This document shows, one piece after another, positions 19,933-31,072 of a DNA stretch of 64,000 bases. The position numbers and the translations under genes are program-made. The DNA is from Pohlia nutans. Taxonomy: Eukaryota; Streptophyta; Bryopsida; Bryales; Mniaceae. The notes beneath the pieces were generated by a model, which saw nothing but the letters and a program-made list of their open reading frames with translations, had not been told where the DNA came from and ran no database searches. Location: NCBI GenBank assembly GCA_022496805.1, contig CM040088.1:28464452-28528451 (forward strand), given 5' to 3'. The first letter of the stretch is position 1. The number at the start of each line of letters is the position of its first letter.

Positions 19933-21960
19933 TTGTATGTCACTCATAACATTCTTGAACTGAATAGAGCAACTCGGGTCCAGGTTTTACTTTGCCCGTA
20001 AAATAGAAACCCATCAATCTAATAAACTATATCTCATTATATGTTCTTTCAGCAGAGTTTGAATTGCCCCGGATTCTCTCCTTGCAGTAAAGGGCCTCCC
20101 TGTATTTGTGTAAAAAAAAATCAAAAAAATCGTCCCGGAAATCTTGAACTGTATTCCTTCTTAGACTCGGCCCAAAAACAAATGTCTGCATTATATAATT
20201 TTCTCACACGGCAATGGGAGTTGACAAACTTGGAATTTGTACTACAGTTTGTACTGCTGTATGTACTGCAATCCTAAATGCTTACATATCCTGATTTTAT
20301 TTATTTATCATTTTATTTTGTTTTAAATTAACACAAACTAAGGACCTATGATTGCACAGAGAACAGTGAATACAGAGGCAAAAGTTCAAAAGATTACCTA
20401 TGGACCGGCTATGGTAAAGGGTTCTCCTTTATTTGTGTAAAATAATAAAAAAGTCAAAAATTACCTATGCTAATTAAGGTAAGTAATCCTATTTCGATTC
20501 AGATAGGTAGAAAGCCTAGAATTGGAAACACCATAATAGTTAAATTGGCCAATCTCTGTTATTTTCTAGTGTAACCTATAATTTGTTACACTATAAAATA
20601 ACAGGGATTGGCCAATTTAACCAATATGGCGTTTGGATCATATTTGTCAAATACATAAACCCAAGGTCAAGGTCATTGAATAATTGAATAACAATCTTAA
20701 CGTTGGTCTTGAATGAATAAAGAGTCCATTGGGGGTAGTTCTTCAACCTTTGCCTTGGGACATGGTACATAACATTTGATAGCCTTCGTACTCACTGCCT
20801 TTTCTTTATGTATCATCTTGGGACTGCACCTGTCCTGGTAGCTATTGATTTGGTCTTATTGGGTGTGAAATATGCTACACCAACTATTGTGGAGCAAGGC
20901 AAAGCTACTACAAGCTACTAAATGTTATGTAGCAAGCAAGGTGATTGAAGAATTAATAGGGTTTATTATACATATTAATATTTTTTTGTTTTTTTTTTAC
21001 CATGATGGATACTACGTACATCTTTCAAAGGCCGTTCTAGAAATTGATTTGTGTTTGTTTACCACTCATACTTTGAAATGCAATAACTTATATTCATGAA
21101 AATTTTAAAAGTTAGAATTTCTTGTGCAGAGCTCTTTAAGAAAAGATAAAGTCTTTCACTTCTACATTTTTATTATTCATCTATGTCTTTTTTTCTTCTC
21201 AGTGAATTCATCATTTTGCTCCCTCTGGCCTTAGCTACTTTAGAGATTGACACATCTTTCAAGAACTTCCATGAACAATGTAGAAACTTGCAGTTTCAAT
21301 AGTTTTGATGAGTGACTAGTGAGGTAACTGCATCTAATCCAAACATTTTAAGAATTGATTATAGTTTCTGTTATATCACAAACTAGTATTAATTTTTTAT
21401 TTTGCAATTACACAAAAAATCCAACGGAAATAAATATATTGTAATTAGCCCCTAAAGTTCTTTAAGTGCATTAGGTCAAAAACTACCACTCAATCCACCT
21501 TCTCTAAATAATGCTAATTTTTTTGGTTATTTATGTTTTAGGTAGATTCAACCATAGGATTTTTCATATCACTTGTTAATACATGTCTTTTTAAAGTCTC
21601 AAGGTGAAACATTTTACCAAGTGCAAGATCATAAAAACTTGAACTTTAAAAATATGTGTTTTTTTAGTCCTTCACAAATGCGAAGATTCATTTTTCAAAA
21701 TTTTAAAGAAGAAATGTGCATATTTCACAGCTCATTACTCTTTGTATTATGTTAAAAGATTGAGATAAAACTCTATGAATTTTTTAATTTTTTAATTTTT
21801 TTAAAAAATAAAAATTTAATAAAAAGAGGTATAAGATGAAAAATAATTATAATAATTATAAATTGTTAATAAATAACATGGAATTGGAATATGCCAATTC
21901 CAATCGTGAAAATGTTTTAACAAGCCATCTACATTACACACACACACATATATATATATA
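19933..21960. other. intergenic DNA with a short foldback
   Basis: There is no protein-coding signal. A foldback lies at 20525-20636 (listed separately). A CA/TA microsatellite at 21938-21962 forms the landing site of the Tc1 element. Confidence 0.4.
20525..20636. repeat. short hairpin-forming inverted repeat
   Basis: The arms at 20525-20575 and 20585-20636 pair almost perfectly around a 9-base loop (CTATAATTT). The core is TTAAATTGGCCAATC and its complement. It is probably a small MITE; no target duplication could be fixed. Confidence 0.65.
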
Positions 21961-21962
21961 TA

Positions 21963-23609
21963 CAGTGGCAACCACAAATAGTTGTACAAGAGGAGTTTTT
22001 TTTTTTTTTAAATACTTGCCAAATCTACATGAACTCTCATAAAATAACAAGAACACAATCACAAGCACGTATAGTTGCAACAGGCATAAAACACAAAGTT
22101 TTCAATGAAAATATGAATTAGAAAAACACACAATAATTCAAATGTGTAACAAGCCTGTACAATTCTTTATGGTCAAATTGATTTTTATTGCATATCAACT
22201 ATAGAAAATAAGACTAAAAATTACTAAACACCTTTATAACTCAATGATTCAACTCATAAGCACTCACAAACACTACCACCGTGTGTGGCCACCTCTTGCA
22301 TGGTAGACATCAAGAGCTCTTTGAGGCATAGAGCGTATTAACTTCCTAACAAGATCAGGCTCTATACCGTACCAAATTTCTTGGATCTTCTCCCATAAGT
22401 CACTTTTACTAGTTGGTTTCCTTTTAGACCTTCTCAGACGACGATCTACTTCATTCCAAAGATGTTCTATTGAATTGAGATCAGGTGATTGTGGAGGGTG
22501 TCCAATAAGCTCAAATTTTTGAGCACGCAACCACTCTACAACATAATGTGCAGTATGCTTTGGGTCATTATCATGCTGGAAAATAACCTCATCCTCTTCT
22601 AAACCTTGCACCTGTATAGTACCCATAAGTTCCGTCTCTAAAATGTTGCGATATACATATTTATCCATCTTCCCTTCAATCAGGTGAAGCTTGCCAACTC
22701 CTTCCCAAGTCATACAACTCCAAACCATTATGTTTCCTCCTCCATGTTTGACTGTAGATTGCACATGCTGATCTAAAAGACGATCTCCACTCTTTCTCCA
22801 ACAATACTGACGTCCATCTGAGCCAAAAAGATTGAATTTAGACTCATCAGAAAAAATGACATGAGCCCAAAACTCCCAATCTGCATGCTTGCACTTCTTT
22901 GCCCACTGCAAACGACGTGCTCGATGTTTCTTTGTCAAAAGTGGCTTCTTGGTCTTCACGCATGCTCTCAACCCTTGCCTCCGAAGACTCCTTTTCACCG
23001 TATTATCACTCAATTGGAAGCCCTCAGATCGTAACACTCTTCCTATAGCTGCCGCTGTGCTAGTATTTGGATCATTTAATCTCCTCACAATGCCACGGTC
23101 ACCGCGTTCATCTAGAATTCTAGGTCTACCAGGTGAAGTTTTATCTGTTAGACTCTCTCTCTCACGGAACCTTCGCACTATGTCAGAAGAAGTGCTTCGA
23201 GGAATGCCCAAAACTGCAGAAATCTGGCCATATGAGTTGCCTCGCTCATACATCTCAAGAACTGCCCTACGTTGATTCTCAGACCTTCTTGGAGCCATAG
23301 TGAATCACCAAAGGCCTCTCCAAATCATACAAAAAAAATCCAAAACAAAAAGCCTCACAAGTGCAATTTTAATGAGAAGATAGTGGTGTGTACAACTGAT
23401 GTGCATATTAAGTTGTACACACCCCTTCACGATTTTGCATGAATAATTTCTACAAGTGGCAAAGTTTTGGGGAGTCAATGTTAATTAGGTGCCATGTGGT
23501 GTATCAATTAATGCTAACCCAAAAAATCTCCTGTAAACCCACTTACTAAGCTATAGTCAACACCTGTTGAAGTGATGGGCCACTGTGCGAAGACTTCTGG
23601 TCGCCACTG
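21963..23609. mobile_element. full-length Tc1-type transposon
   Basis: The 1647-bp element has inverted ends CAGTGGCAACCAC (left) and, on the other strand, CAGTGGCGACCAG (right). It is flanked by TA on both sides within a CA/TA microsatellite. About 310 bp of non-coding DNA lies on each side of a single intact transposase ORF on the minus strand. Size, ends and TA target are those of the Tc1/mariner superfamily. Confidence 0.85.
22273..23298 (-). CDS. Tc1-family DDE transposase (DD34E), intact
   Basis: It has 341 codons, no introns, and an ATG at 23298. The N-terminus is a paired-type helix-turn-helix DNA-binding region (about residues 12-110) with a GRPR AT-hook-like motif at 57-60. The DDE catalytic core reads HVIFSDESKF (Asp151), FQHDNDPKHT (Asp243) and SPDLNSIEHLWNE (Glu278). 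The 34 residues between the second Asp and the Glu make it the DD34E, Tc1-type subclass. The enzyme cuts and pastes the element at TA. The frame is intact with all three acidic residues present, so the copy could be recent and possibly active. Tc1-type elements are common in animals and fungi and unusual in plants, which raises the possibility of horizontal transfer. Confidence 0.93.
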   Translation of the reverse strand: MAPRRSENQRRAVLEMYERGNSYGQISAVLGIPRSTSSDIVRRFRERESLTDKTSPGRPRILDERGDRGIVRRLNDPNTSTAAAIGRVLRSEGFQLSDNTVKRSLRRQGLRACVKTKKPLLTKKHRARRLQWAKKCKHADWEFWAHVIFSDESKFNLFGSDGRQYCWRKSGDRLLDQHVQSTVKHGGGNIMVWSCMTWEGVGKLHLIEGKMDKYVYRNILETELMGTIQVQGLEEDEVIFQHDNDPKHTAHYVVEWLRAQKFELIGHPPQSPDLNSIEHLWNEVDRRLRRSKRKPTSKSDLWEKIQEIWYGIEPDLVRKLIRSMPQRALDVYHARGGHTRW

Positions 23610-23633
23610 TATATACACATACATACATACATA
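23610..23633. repeat. (CATA)n microsatellite between two elements
   Basis: The run TATACACATACATACATACA separates the right end of the Tc1 element from the left end of the palindrome. Confidence 0.8.
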
Positions 23634-25012
23634 CAGTGACGAACAAAACTGAGTATTGATTTGAAACTTTTCCATTCAAACAACCATACCATGAGCATCA
23701 ATGGGCAAAGTCCAAAAGTGAATATGCAAAAGTTGTAGTGTGCGACATGTAACACATTACTACGGAAGTTTGAAGAAAAACTCAATTGTGATTTGAAAGA
23801 AAATGAATTTCAAAGTTAGCCATGTTTAAAACTCAGTTTAGTGCAATATAATTCGGAACTATTTTAAATTTTGTCAATTTTTTCTTAGAGCTTCAAAAAA
23901 ACTTTTTGTGCCTTGGCATGTTGGTATACATCATTTTAGATTGTTGTACACGAAAATTGAAGGAAGTTGATATTTATAGAATTTAAAATATTCACAATTT
24001 GACAAACATGCAAATGATGTTGGTTCTCACAATATTTGAATATTTTTTAGAATTGAGAGCATGGGACTGCATTGGCCATTGTATAGAGAGCATAGGTTGC
24101 AACATGAACCATTGTTACATCTTAATGCCCTTGCATTTGAAATAGTTGTTGAGTAGGCCAATGCATTCAATTTATATATTAGAGCTATATGATGCAGTTT
24201 TTTGGTCTAGATTTTTTGTACAAAAACTAGAGTTCATGACACACATAATCAATCCTACGAACCAAAAAAAAATAACATATCATTTTCAATATCATCAAAA
24301 AGTTCAAAACTGCCAGAAATTACACTGCCATTCATAAAATTGACAAATTTTTGATGATACTGAACACAAAAAAAACAAGTTGTTCAATTGGTTGATTGAG
24401 TATGTGCGTCATGAACTCTAAACTTTGTACAAAAAAGTTAGACCAAAAAACTGCATCATACAACTCTAATAATTAAATTGAATGCATTGGCCTACTCAAC
24501 AACTATTTCAAATGCAAGGGCATTAAGATGTAACAATGGTTCATGTTGCAACCTATGCTCTCTATACAATGGCCAATGCAGTCCCATGCTCTCAATTCTA
24601 AAAAATATTCAAATATCGTGAGAACCAACATCATTTGCATGTTTGTCAAATTGTGAATATTTTAAATTCTATAAATATCAACTTCCTTCAATTTTCGTGT
24701 ACAACAATCTAAAATGATGTATACCAACATGCCAAGGCACAAAAAGTTTTTTTGAAGCTCTAAGAAAAAATTGACAAAATTTAAAGTAGTTCCGAATTAT
24801 ATCGCACAAAACCGAGTTTTAAACATGGCTAACTTTGAAATTCATTTTCTTTCAAATCACAATTGAGTTTTTCTTCAAACTTCCGTAGTAATGTGTTACA
24901 TGTCGCACACTACAACTTTTGCATATTCACTTTTGGACTTTGCCCATTGATGCTCATGGTATGGTTGTTTGAATGGAAAAGTTTCAAATCAATACTCAGT
25001 TTTGTTCGTCAC
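23634..25012. mobile_element. 1.38-kb nearly perfect palindrome (foldback, Tc1-like ends)
   Basis: The left arm, about 23634-24303, is the inverted complement of about 24341-25012, with a loop of roughly 40 bp. Over the outer 240 bp I count only about four differences; divergence rises near the loop. The left end is TA-CAGTGACGAACAAAACTG. The right end is the complement, but its last two bases are lost (GTCAC-AATATATA). CAGTG after TA resembles the neighbouring Tc1 ends, so it is probably a non-autonomous foldback of a related family. It has no coding content. Confidence 0.85.
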
Positions 25013-26141
25013 AATATATATATATATATAATTTTGTTTATAAACATTCTGAACATTTGAATTAAAAAACAAATGTCAAATATTATTTTTTCTTCAACTT
25101 CCGACAACACAAAACTCTTCATATTTTTTTCCTCACTAATAATTGTGGAATGAATCACAGTGATCCTTGTACATATAGACCTTTTTTAAAAATTAAATAA
25201 AATGAATTTTTAAACTAGTTTTAGTTGATTAAAGAATGCAAAAATAACTTCAAACCTTCATAAGTTTTGCAAAATTTATGAGAATATCATAAAACAAAGC
25301 ATCTTGTGTACTTATATAGAACATAGTCTATAGAAGCTATCATAAAACTTAAAAAATATAATTCAAGTACATAAATTCATTAGACTTAAAAGCCTACTCA
25401 AAATCTCCAGGTTAGTAATAGCATCAAAATGTCATTTGATTTGTGTTGACTATAACATAGATAACATGGAAATAACGTAATTTTCACATTGCAGTATTCA
25501 TTGTAAAGTCTTAAATATGATATATTTTCTAATTTTATCAAAAAAAAAATTGAAGTTAAAATATTATTTTTTAAGTGAAACATACTTTTGATAAAAAAAT
25601 AGTTTTGTAATTTCATGCAATACAAATGTTGAACGACTAAAACAAGAACCAAGGAAATTTTTTATGAATGAAAGACATGCATATGATAAGAAAAAATGTC
25701 AACCCCAATGCTGAAATTTATAAATCCATTGGTCAAAGGCCCTAAATTATCACTAAAAAGTCTTATATTTTAATTCTAATTCTTTTGTGCACTCCATTTT
25801 CCTATTAGGTATTTAAATTAAAATTTTCGAATTAAAATATTAAAGAAGGTTACAAAAAGTAAAGCTTAGATGTCAAAATCAAATTTCGGGATCAAATTTG
25901 ATGAAATGAAATATATTCAATATGAATATAAATTTTACACTCTTTAAGTTTACAATACATTTGAAGGCTCCAAAGAAACAAATCTTGAAAAAATAAATAT
26001 TTAATGCATTTTTAGCTTATTTTATAATTACTTTTCAATTTGGTTGGAACTAGTTTTTTTAAATTTCAACAACTTTAACCTTACTATAACACACATAAAT
26101 ACTTATTGAAGATGAATTTGCAATTTTTTTGTGAGACCTTA
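25013..26141. other. AT-rich intergenic DNA, no gene seen
   Basis: It begins with a TA microsatellite (25013-25031). Only short AT-driven ORFs follow. Confidence 0.4.
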
Positions 26142-26145
26142 TTAA

Positions 26146-26705
26146 CCCCTAAGCGTCCACAATACATTTACCCGGTCAAACCTCATCAATTTTTCACATT
26201 TTAAAATATATTTTATTTTTTTGGTATTTTTCTCATATAGATTATTAATAAAAATATTTACCCTGATTTTTTCATAATTATGTAAATAAAAATGAATTTT
26301 ATAAGATTTTTCAAAGATATTTTCTTGTAAAAGTTATAATAATTACAAAAAAGCTTAGAATAGTATGAAATTTTTAGGAAAAATGTAAATAATAGTGATG
26401 AACAACAAGCTATAGGAGCATGCTTTTTGAGCTTCCATAAAAAGAAATTTGATAGAAAAACTTTTTCTGATTTGTATATTCGAATTTTAGGGGTCTGAGC
26501 TTTAAAATGCTATAAAAAGTGCAATTTTAACAATTTTGAAGAATAGAAAATTGGACTAGAAAGTAGAAGACAACTTCCACATTTTCTTAGTAGGCCCGCT
26601 CAGTTGGGATCATTTTCATTTGAAATTAGGAACTAGGTGAAAATCAGCGTTTGACTAAACAACGGCCAAGTTTGGCCATATTGGGCTCTTTAGACCCTTA
26701 AGGGT
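26146..26705. mobile_element. piggyBac-like MITE with TTAA target site
   Basis: It is flanked by TTAA at 26142-26145 and 26706-26709. The left end is CCCCTAAGCGTCC and the right end TTAGACCCTTAAGGG. The interior is non-coding and 560 bp long. Confidence 0.6.
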
Positions 26706-27217
26706 TAAACATCGTGTCTTTTATTTTATCAGCAAAAACAAATTCACAAAAAATAAAATTTGAATGAATTTTTGAACCTTGCATTGTTGCTTCCTCATAG
26801 GGATAACAAGTGGTTCAATTTACCATGCTTTCACCCAATTTTTTTGCTATGATCAATTTTTTTATTTAATTATAAGGTCATACAATCCCACATACAATCT
26901 CATCCACAACATGAAAATTTTTAAACTTATATATAAACTTTTTTTTTAAAATTAAAAATTTGAAATATAGGATTATTATTTTGTATAAATCAACATATAC
27001 ATGATTAGAGCATGTCTCTTCAAAAGGAGGTGAAAGGACTTGTCAATTTTGAAGAATCGTTTCACTTTATAACACTTCGTCACCCTATTGCTATTTATCA
27101 TTGTTGCTCATTTTTGAGTGTGAGTTCCTACTACCTACTTTGGTGTAGACTTAGTTCTTTTTTTGCTTGCCAATCGACAATTGTAATTGCTCAAGCATCC
27201 CAAACAAGTACTTCACC

Positions 27218-29734
27218 ATGACGATTGATGCAAGGATTCTTGCAATCAAGGATAAGAAAGAGCAAGATGCTGCACTCATGAAGATGATCTCCATGGTATG
27301 AACATATTAAATTCCATGTGCAAACTAAGAGGTTTGTTTTCTAGTACGAACTAGATAGTAAAATGCAACTCGGTCAAACACGGGTCAAGCACAAGTTATC
27401 TTCCCTACAAGAGCACTTTTCTTGTGAGTTAGTGGAAATGGGTTTGCCATTGCGAATAAAGAGACCAACACAACTACAAAATAGGAGACAAGTTCACACT
27501 GTGAAATCTATTCTCAAACAAAAATGTACTCACAATCCTCAGTTGAACAAAAGCTCTAGATGTGAAGCAAATGTTCTCAAACAAAATGATTGTACTCACA
27601 ATCCTCGGTTGAACAAAAGCTCTAGCTGTGTAGCAAATGTATAGGATTGTGACGCATAACTTCTTGAGTAGTTGTGAGAACTCACTCTTCTCTAATGTAG
27701 ATAGAAACCAAACAAAAAGACTCTAAAGTCTCATATTCACTATAGAAGCATATACATAGTGCTTAATAGTGACATGTATTCTATTCTCAAGGGTATTGAT
27801 GTTGCTACAAAAGAATCTAGATGTATACAAAAGAATCTAAATTCTTTTTGTACAGATGTTAAGAATGTTATGTGGCAAATGAGGATAAAATTCAGTTTCT
27901 AGGAATGTGAAATTATTCTGAATTTAACTAATTGATTGAGGATTTTTAATACTGTGTAGAATCTATGGAGAAGAATCAACGCAGGTTACAACATACCGAG
28001 AAGGCAACCAAGAAGTCAGTTCAAAGATGATTTTCCAGACGATCCCCTGGCTGGTAATTACGTCTAACATTGTTTCCTCACTAGTAGAAAAGGTGGCGCT
28101 TCACCGGGGAGATCCCGGAAAAATCAGGGAGCATGCGTGGAATTGGGCACCACTTGCATGGGCATCTTCCTCGTGCCACCTTTTTTACTAGTGCCTGTTC
28201 AATACATCTAGATCAGGCTTGTTTGTGAAATGAGATTAGTAAACATTTATTGTGTCCCTGAATGTGCATAGCAAAAATTTGCAGAAATGATGATTATTTC
28301 TTTTTTAGGATTGGGGTGCACTCTTTTATGTGGGTGAGGAATCACGTGAGTGCTTGAACACTACTGTACTATGTATACATACAAGAAGCATATTTAGGGT
28401 TGAAAATAGGGTTGTGTATTTACATTAGACATATATACATGAACGAATATAAGAACATTCTAACTATACAATAGGTATTTAAAAGGGGGTCATGAATGCA
28501 CGTGATTTCAAGGTTTAATAAAGAGTGCGCCCCCGGGTTCAGGATAAACCTTACATGATGCGCAACTAACGCATACATGCATGATAATAATCATAATGCT
28601 GGCTATCGTGAATAAAGAGTCTATTGGAGTAGTTTGATTATTTAATCCTTGAAGGACTAAGGCTTCATGGTTTTAAAATGATAAATTTGATCAATCATAA
28701 TGTAGAAAATATAAATTAGATGGGACCAAATTTTATATTACTAGAATCAATGAAGAACATTGCATGTGTTGGTCAAAAAAGAAAGAAAAAAGGAAAAAAG
28801 AAGATTTGGATAGGACCTACTAAAAACTACTAAAAAAAACATGACTCAGCCCAATTCAAGCTTGTAGTCCACATAGGACCAACGAGCCGGAATCAAACCT
28901 CATGTTTTTTTAAAGCAGTTTCGAGTACATCCTATGTGGACTTGCTTTTCTTTAAATTCATTTGTTTCTTGACCAACACATGCAATGCTCTTCACTGATT
29001 CCGGTGATATAAAATTTGGTCCCATCTGAATTTTATTTTATTTATTTTATTTTAAAACCATGATTCCTTGGTCCTTTAAGGGTTAAGCCCAATGTTGGAC
29101 TAGGAATGGCATCAAGTTACAATGAACTTCTAAATAAAAGCACATTTTAGATATCTGTTTGAGGTTCTTGAGATGAACAAATGTACTTAGAGCGTGGATT
29201 TTTTTAGACCCTTCTGGTACTAGACCAACATTGGTTAAGGCTCAAGGGCATACATACAAATCACATGTCATTCTAGTAGCAGACCTGTCATTTTTCATTC
29301 TCCCTTTTGTGGTAACAATGAACAATGGCTGAATATTATGCTTATATTTCTGTCATCTTGTGACCAAAACCACTAACCAGCACTGACACAACCCATGTGT
29401 CTGGCGCGGTTTCATTCCGAAAAACGACACATTTCCTAGTAGTGTGTGATGGTTTGCTATTGAGGCTGTTGTGTCCTTGCAGAAAATTGCGGGGCCGAAA
29501 GAATTTAATAGGAGACGTGATTTGTTCACCGAGCATACGGAAGCGCTTTGTCGCTTTGAACAGATGACCGCCAAACCACTAATTGTTGCAGCTCCATTTG
29601 AACCTCAAGTAATAAAGATAGCGGAGATGAAGAAAAGGATTGCAGAAAGGAAGGCTCAAGCATTAGCTGCTATGCAAAAAGTGGGCGCAGCAGAGAAAAA
29701 ACCAGCTTCACCCAAAGACGCTGCCAAAAAATAA
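27218..29734 (+). CDS. candidate spliced gene, exon joins unresolved
   Basis: I see three likely exons. One is 27218-27295, from ATG to a GTATGA donor; it encodes MTIDARILAIKDKKEQ and so on. The second is 27960-28053. The third is 29483-29734 and ends in TAA. The last exon is convincing: KIAGPKEFNRRRDLFTEH, then FEQMTAKPLIVAAPFEPQ, then a lysine/alanine-rich helix and the tail SPKDAAKK. The middle exon joins it in phase as YGEESTQVTTYREGNQE. The first exon then joins out of phase, so an exon is missing from my model or the copy has a frameshift. A basic C-terminal helix is the only structural hint. I do not recognise the family. Confidence 0.4.
27505..27645. repeat. 60-bp tandem duplication
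   Basis: Two copies of about 60 bp share TACTCACAATCCTC and GTTGAACAAAAGCTCTAG, beginning near 27525 and 27592. Confidence 0.7.
28079..28193. mobile_element. miniature CACTA element (115 bp)
   Basis: The ends CACTAGTAGAAAAGGTGGC and GCCACCTTTTTTACTAGTG are inverted. The three-base duplication CCT flanks both sides (28076-28078, 28194-28196). This is the classic CACTA/En-Spm signature in minimal form. It lies 25 bp inside the intron that follows the 27960-28053 exon. Confidence 0.8.
28646..29082. mobile_element. complete TTAA-type foldback MITE
   Basis: It is flanked by TTAA at 28642-28645 and 29083-29086. The ends TCCTTGAAGGACTAAGG and CCTTGGTCCTTTAAGGG are inverted. The two halves are largely complementary (for example GGGACCAAATTTTATATTAC against GATATAAAATTTGGTCCC), so it can fold on itself. 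It is the best reference copy for the fragments at 1.2, 5.2, 8.6 and 18.2 kb. Confidence 0.7.
29271..29446. mobile_element. CACTA-type MITE, left end decayed
   Basis: The right end ACACATTTCCTAGTAGTG and the interior (AACCCATGTGTCTGGC) match the copy at 30080-30272. The left end reads TTCTAGTAGCAGACC, so the terminal CAC is mutated. It lies in the last intron of the candidate gene. Confidence 0.6.
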
Positions 29735-29903
29735 TTAAGCATGAAGGCGCTTGAGATACAAGAATATAATGGCACGCTATCTAAGGTAAACCACCTTATT
29801 TGTGTCATTTTATGGTCATTATATGTATCTGTGTCTTACATTTAAATTTTTGATATGTACACTACTTGTGCATAGTGATACAAAAGAAAGCGCATGCTCT
29901 TAA

Positions 29904-30010
29904 TCCCTAAATGTCCCAATGATCCTCTTTTTGCGCTCAAGCATGTAATTGTTGCCATATTTCACTGCAACATATATATATATATATATAACCAGAGGGA
30001 CGTTTAGGAA
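29904..30010. mobile_element. 107-bp miniature piggyBac-like element
   Basis: It is flanked by TTAA at 29900-29903 and 30011-30014. The ends are TCCCTAAATGTCCC and GGGACGTTTAGGAA, inverted to each other. The interior contains a TA microsatellite. It is the smallest member of the TTAA family here. Confidence 0.7.
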
Positions 30011-30079
30011 TTAAAAACAAGAAGCTATAGATTTCGTTCCACTTCCGTGATTTTTTGTTGTATTTCCTACTCTTGCTTG

Positions 30080-30272
30080 CACTAGTAGTAGACTTGTCGT
30101 TTTTCATTCCCCCTTTCGTTGAAACAGTGAACAATGATTAAATATTATGCTTATATTTTTGTCATCTTATGATCAAAACCACTCACCAACACTGACACAA
30201 CCCATGTGTCTGGCATGGTTTCATTCCTTTTTCAATTATAGTAAGTGAAAAACGACACATTTCCTACTAGTG
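30080..30272. mobile_element. CACTA-type MITE
   Basis: The ends are CACTAGTAGTAGACTTGTCG and CGACACATTTCCTACTAGTG. It is a close relative of 29271-29446 and an inverted relative of 30809-30993. No clean target duplication is seen. Confidence 0.7.
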
Positions 30273-30808
30273 TAGATAAGCAAGATATCGCTCCTCATGC
30301 CTAGCTTTGTATTTCTGAAAAAGGATTTCCCCCTCTCTTTCGTAATCGGCGTGTACAGACAAACAAACAGACGTTGATGAGAAAATCAGAATCCCATTCT
30401 TGATATCAAAGATAAAAGAACCTGGCTCATCAGTTGAGGAGAACTGAAGACTTGTTGATTCACATGGGAGAGCAAGCTAAGGAGTAAATTCACACAGCCT
30501 ATATATGAGAGGGCAGAAATTGCCACCTCTGATTCATATACAACCGGCCGGAGAGGATTAAAATTCTCCTCATCTTTTTCAACTTTCTCGATTTCCTTCT
30601 TGAAAAAGCTCCTCGGCAGCCTGCATACGCAGCAACCGCTGATCTTGTCAGCCCAATTAATGTTGTCAGAGGCTTGCTGCTCAACACTACCACTTACGTT
30701 TAAAATTGGGCTGGAATTATGTTTCTCATATGGTAATTGAGTTACTTGTGAGGGAATCGATAGACCAAGCGTCTATGACTCCAAGTTAGTTATAACACCA
30801 AAGGGTGT

Positions 30809-30993
30809 CACTAGTAGGAAATGTGTTGTATTTCACTTATTATAAATGAAAAAGGAATGAAAGTTTTAGGCACATGGGTTGTGTCTGGTGAGTGGTTTTG
30901 GTCACAAGAAGACTGAAATATAGGCATAATATTCCGCCCTTGTTCACTATTCACATAAAGTGAAGAATGAAAACGACAGGTTTGCTACTAGTG
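30809..30993. mobile_element. CACTA-type MITE, opposite orientation
   Basis: The ends are CACTAGTAGGAAATGTG and AGGTTTGCTACTAGTG. TGT duplication lies at 30806-30808 and 30994-30996. Confidence 0.75.
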
Positions 30994-31072
30994 TGTTTTC
31001 ACGGTAGAGCGACAATTTTGCAAGAAGGAAACCTAAAAGGCTTGGACTTTGGATTTGGCCTTTGGAGCCTCA

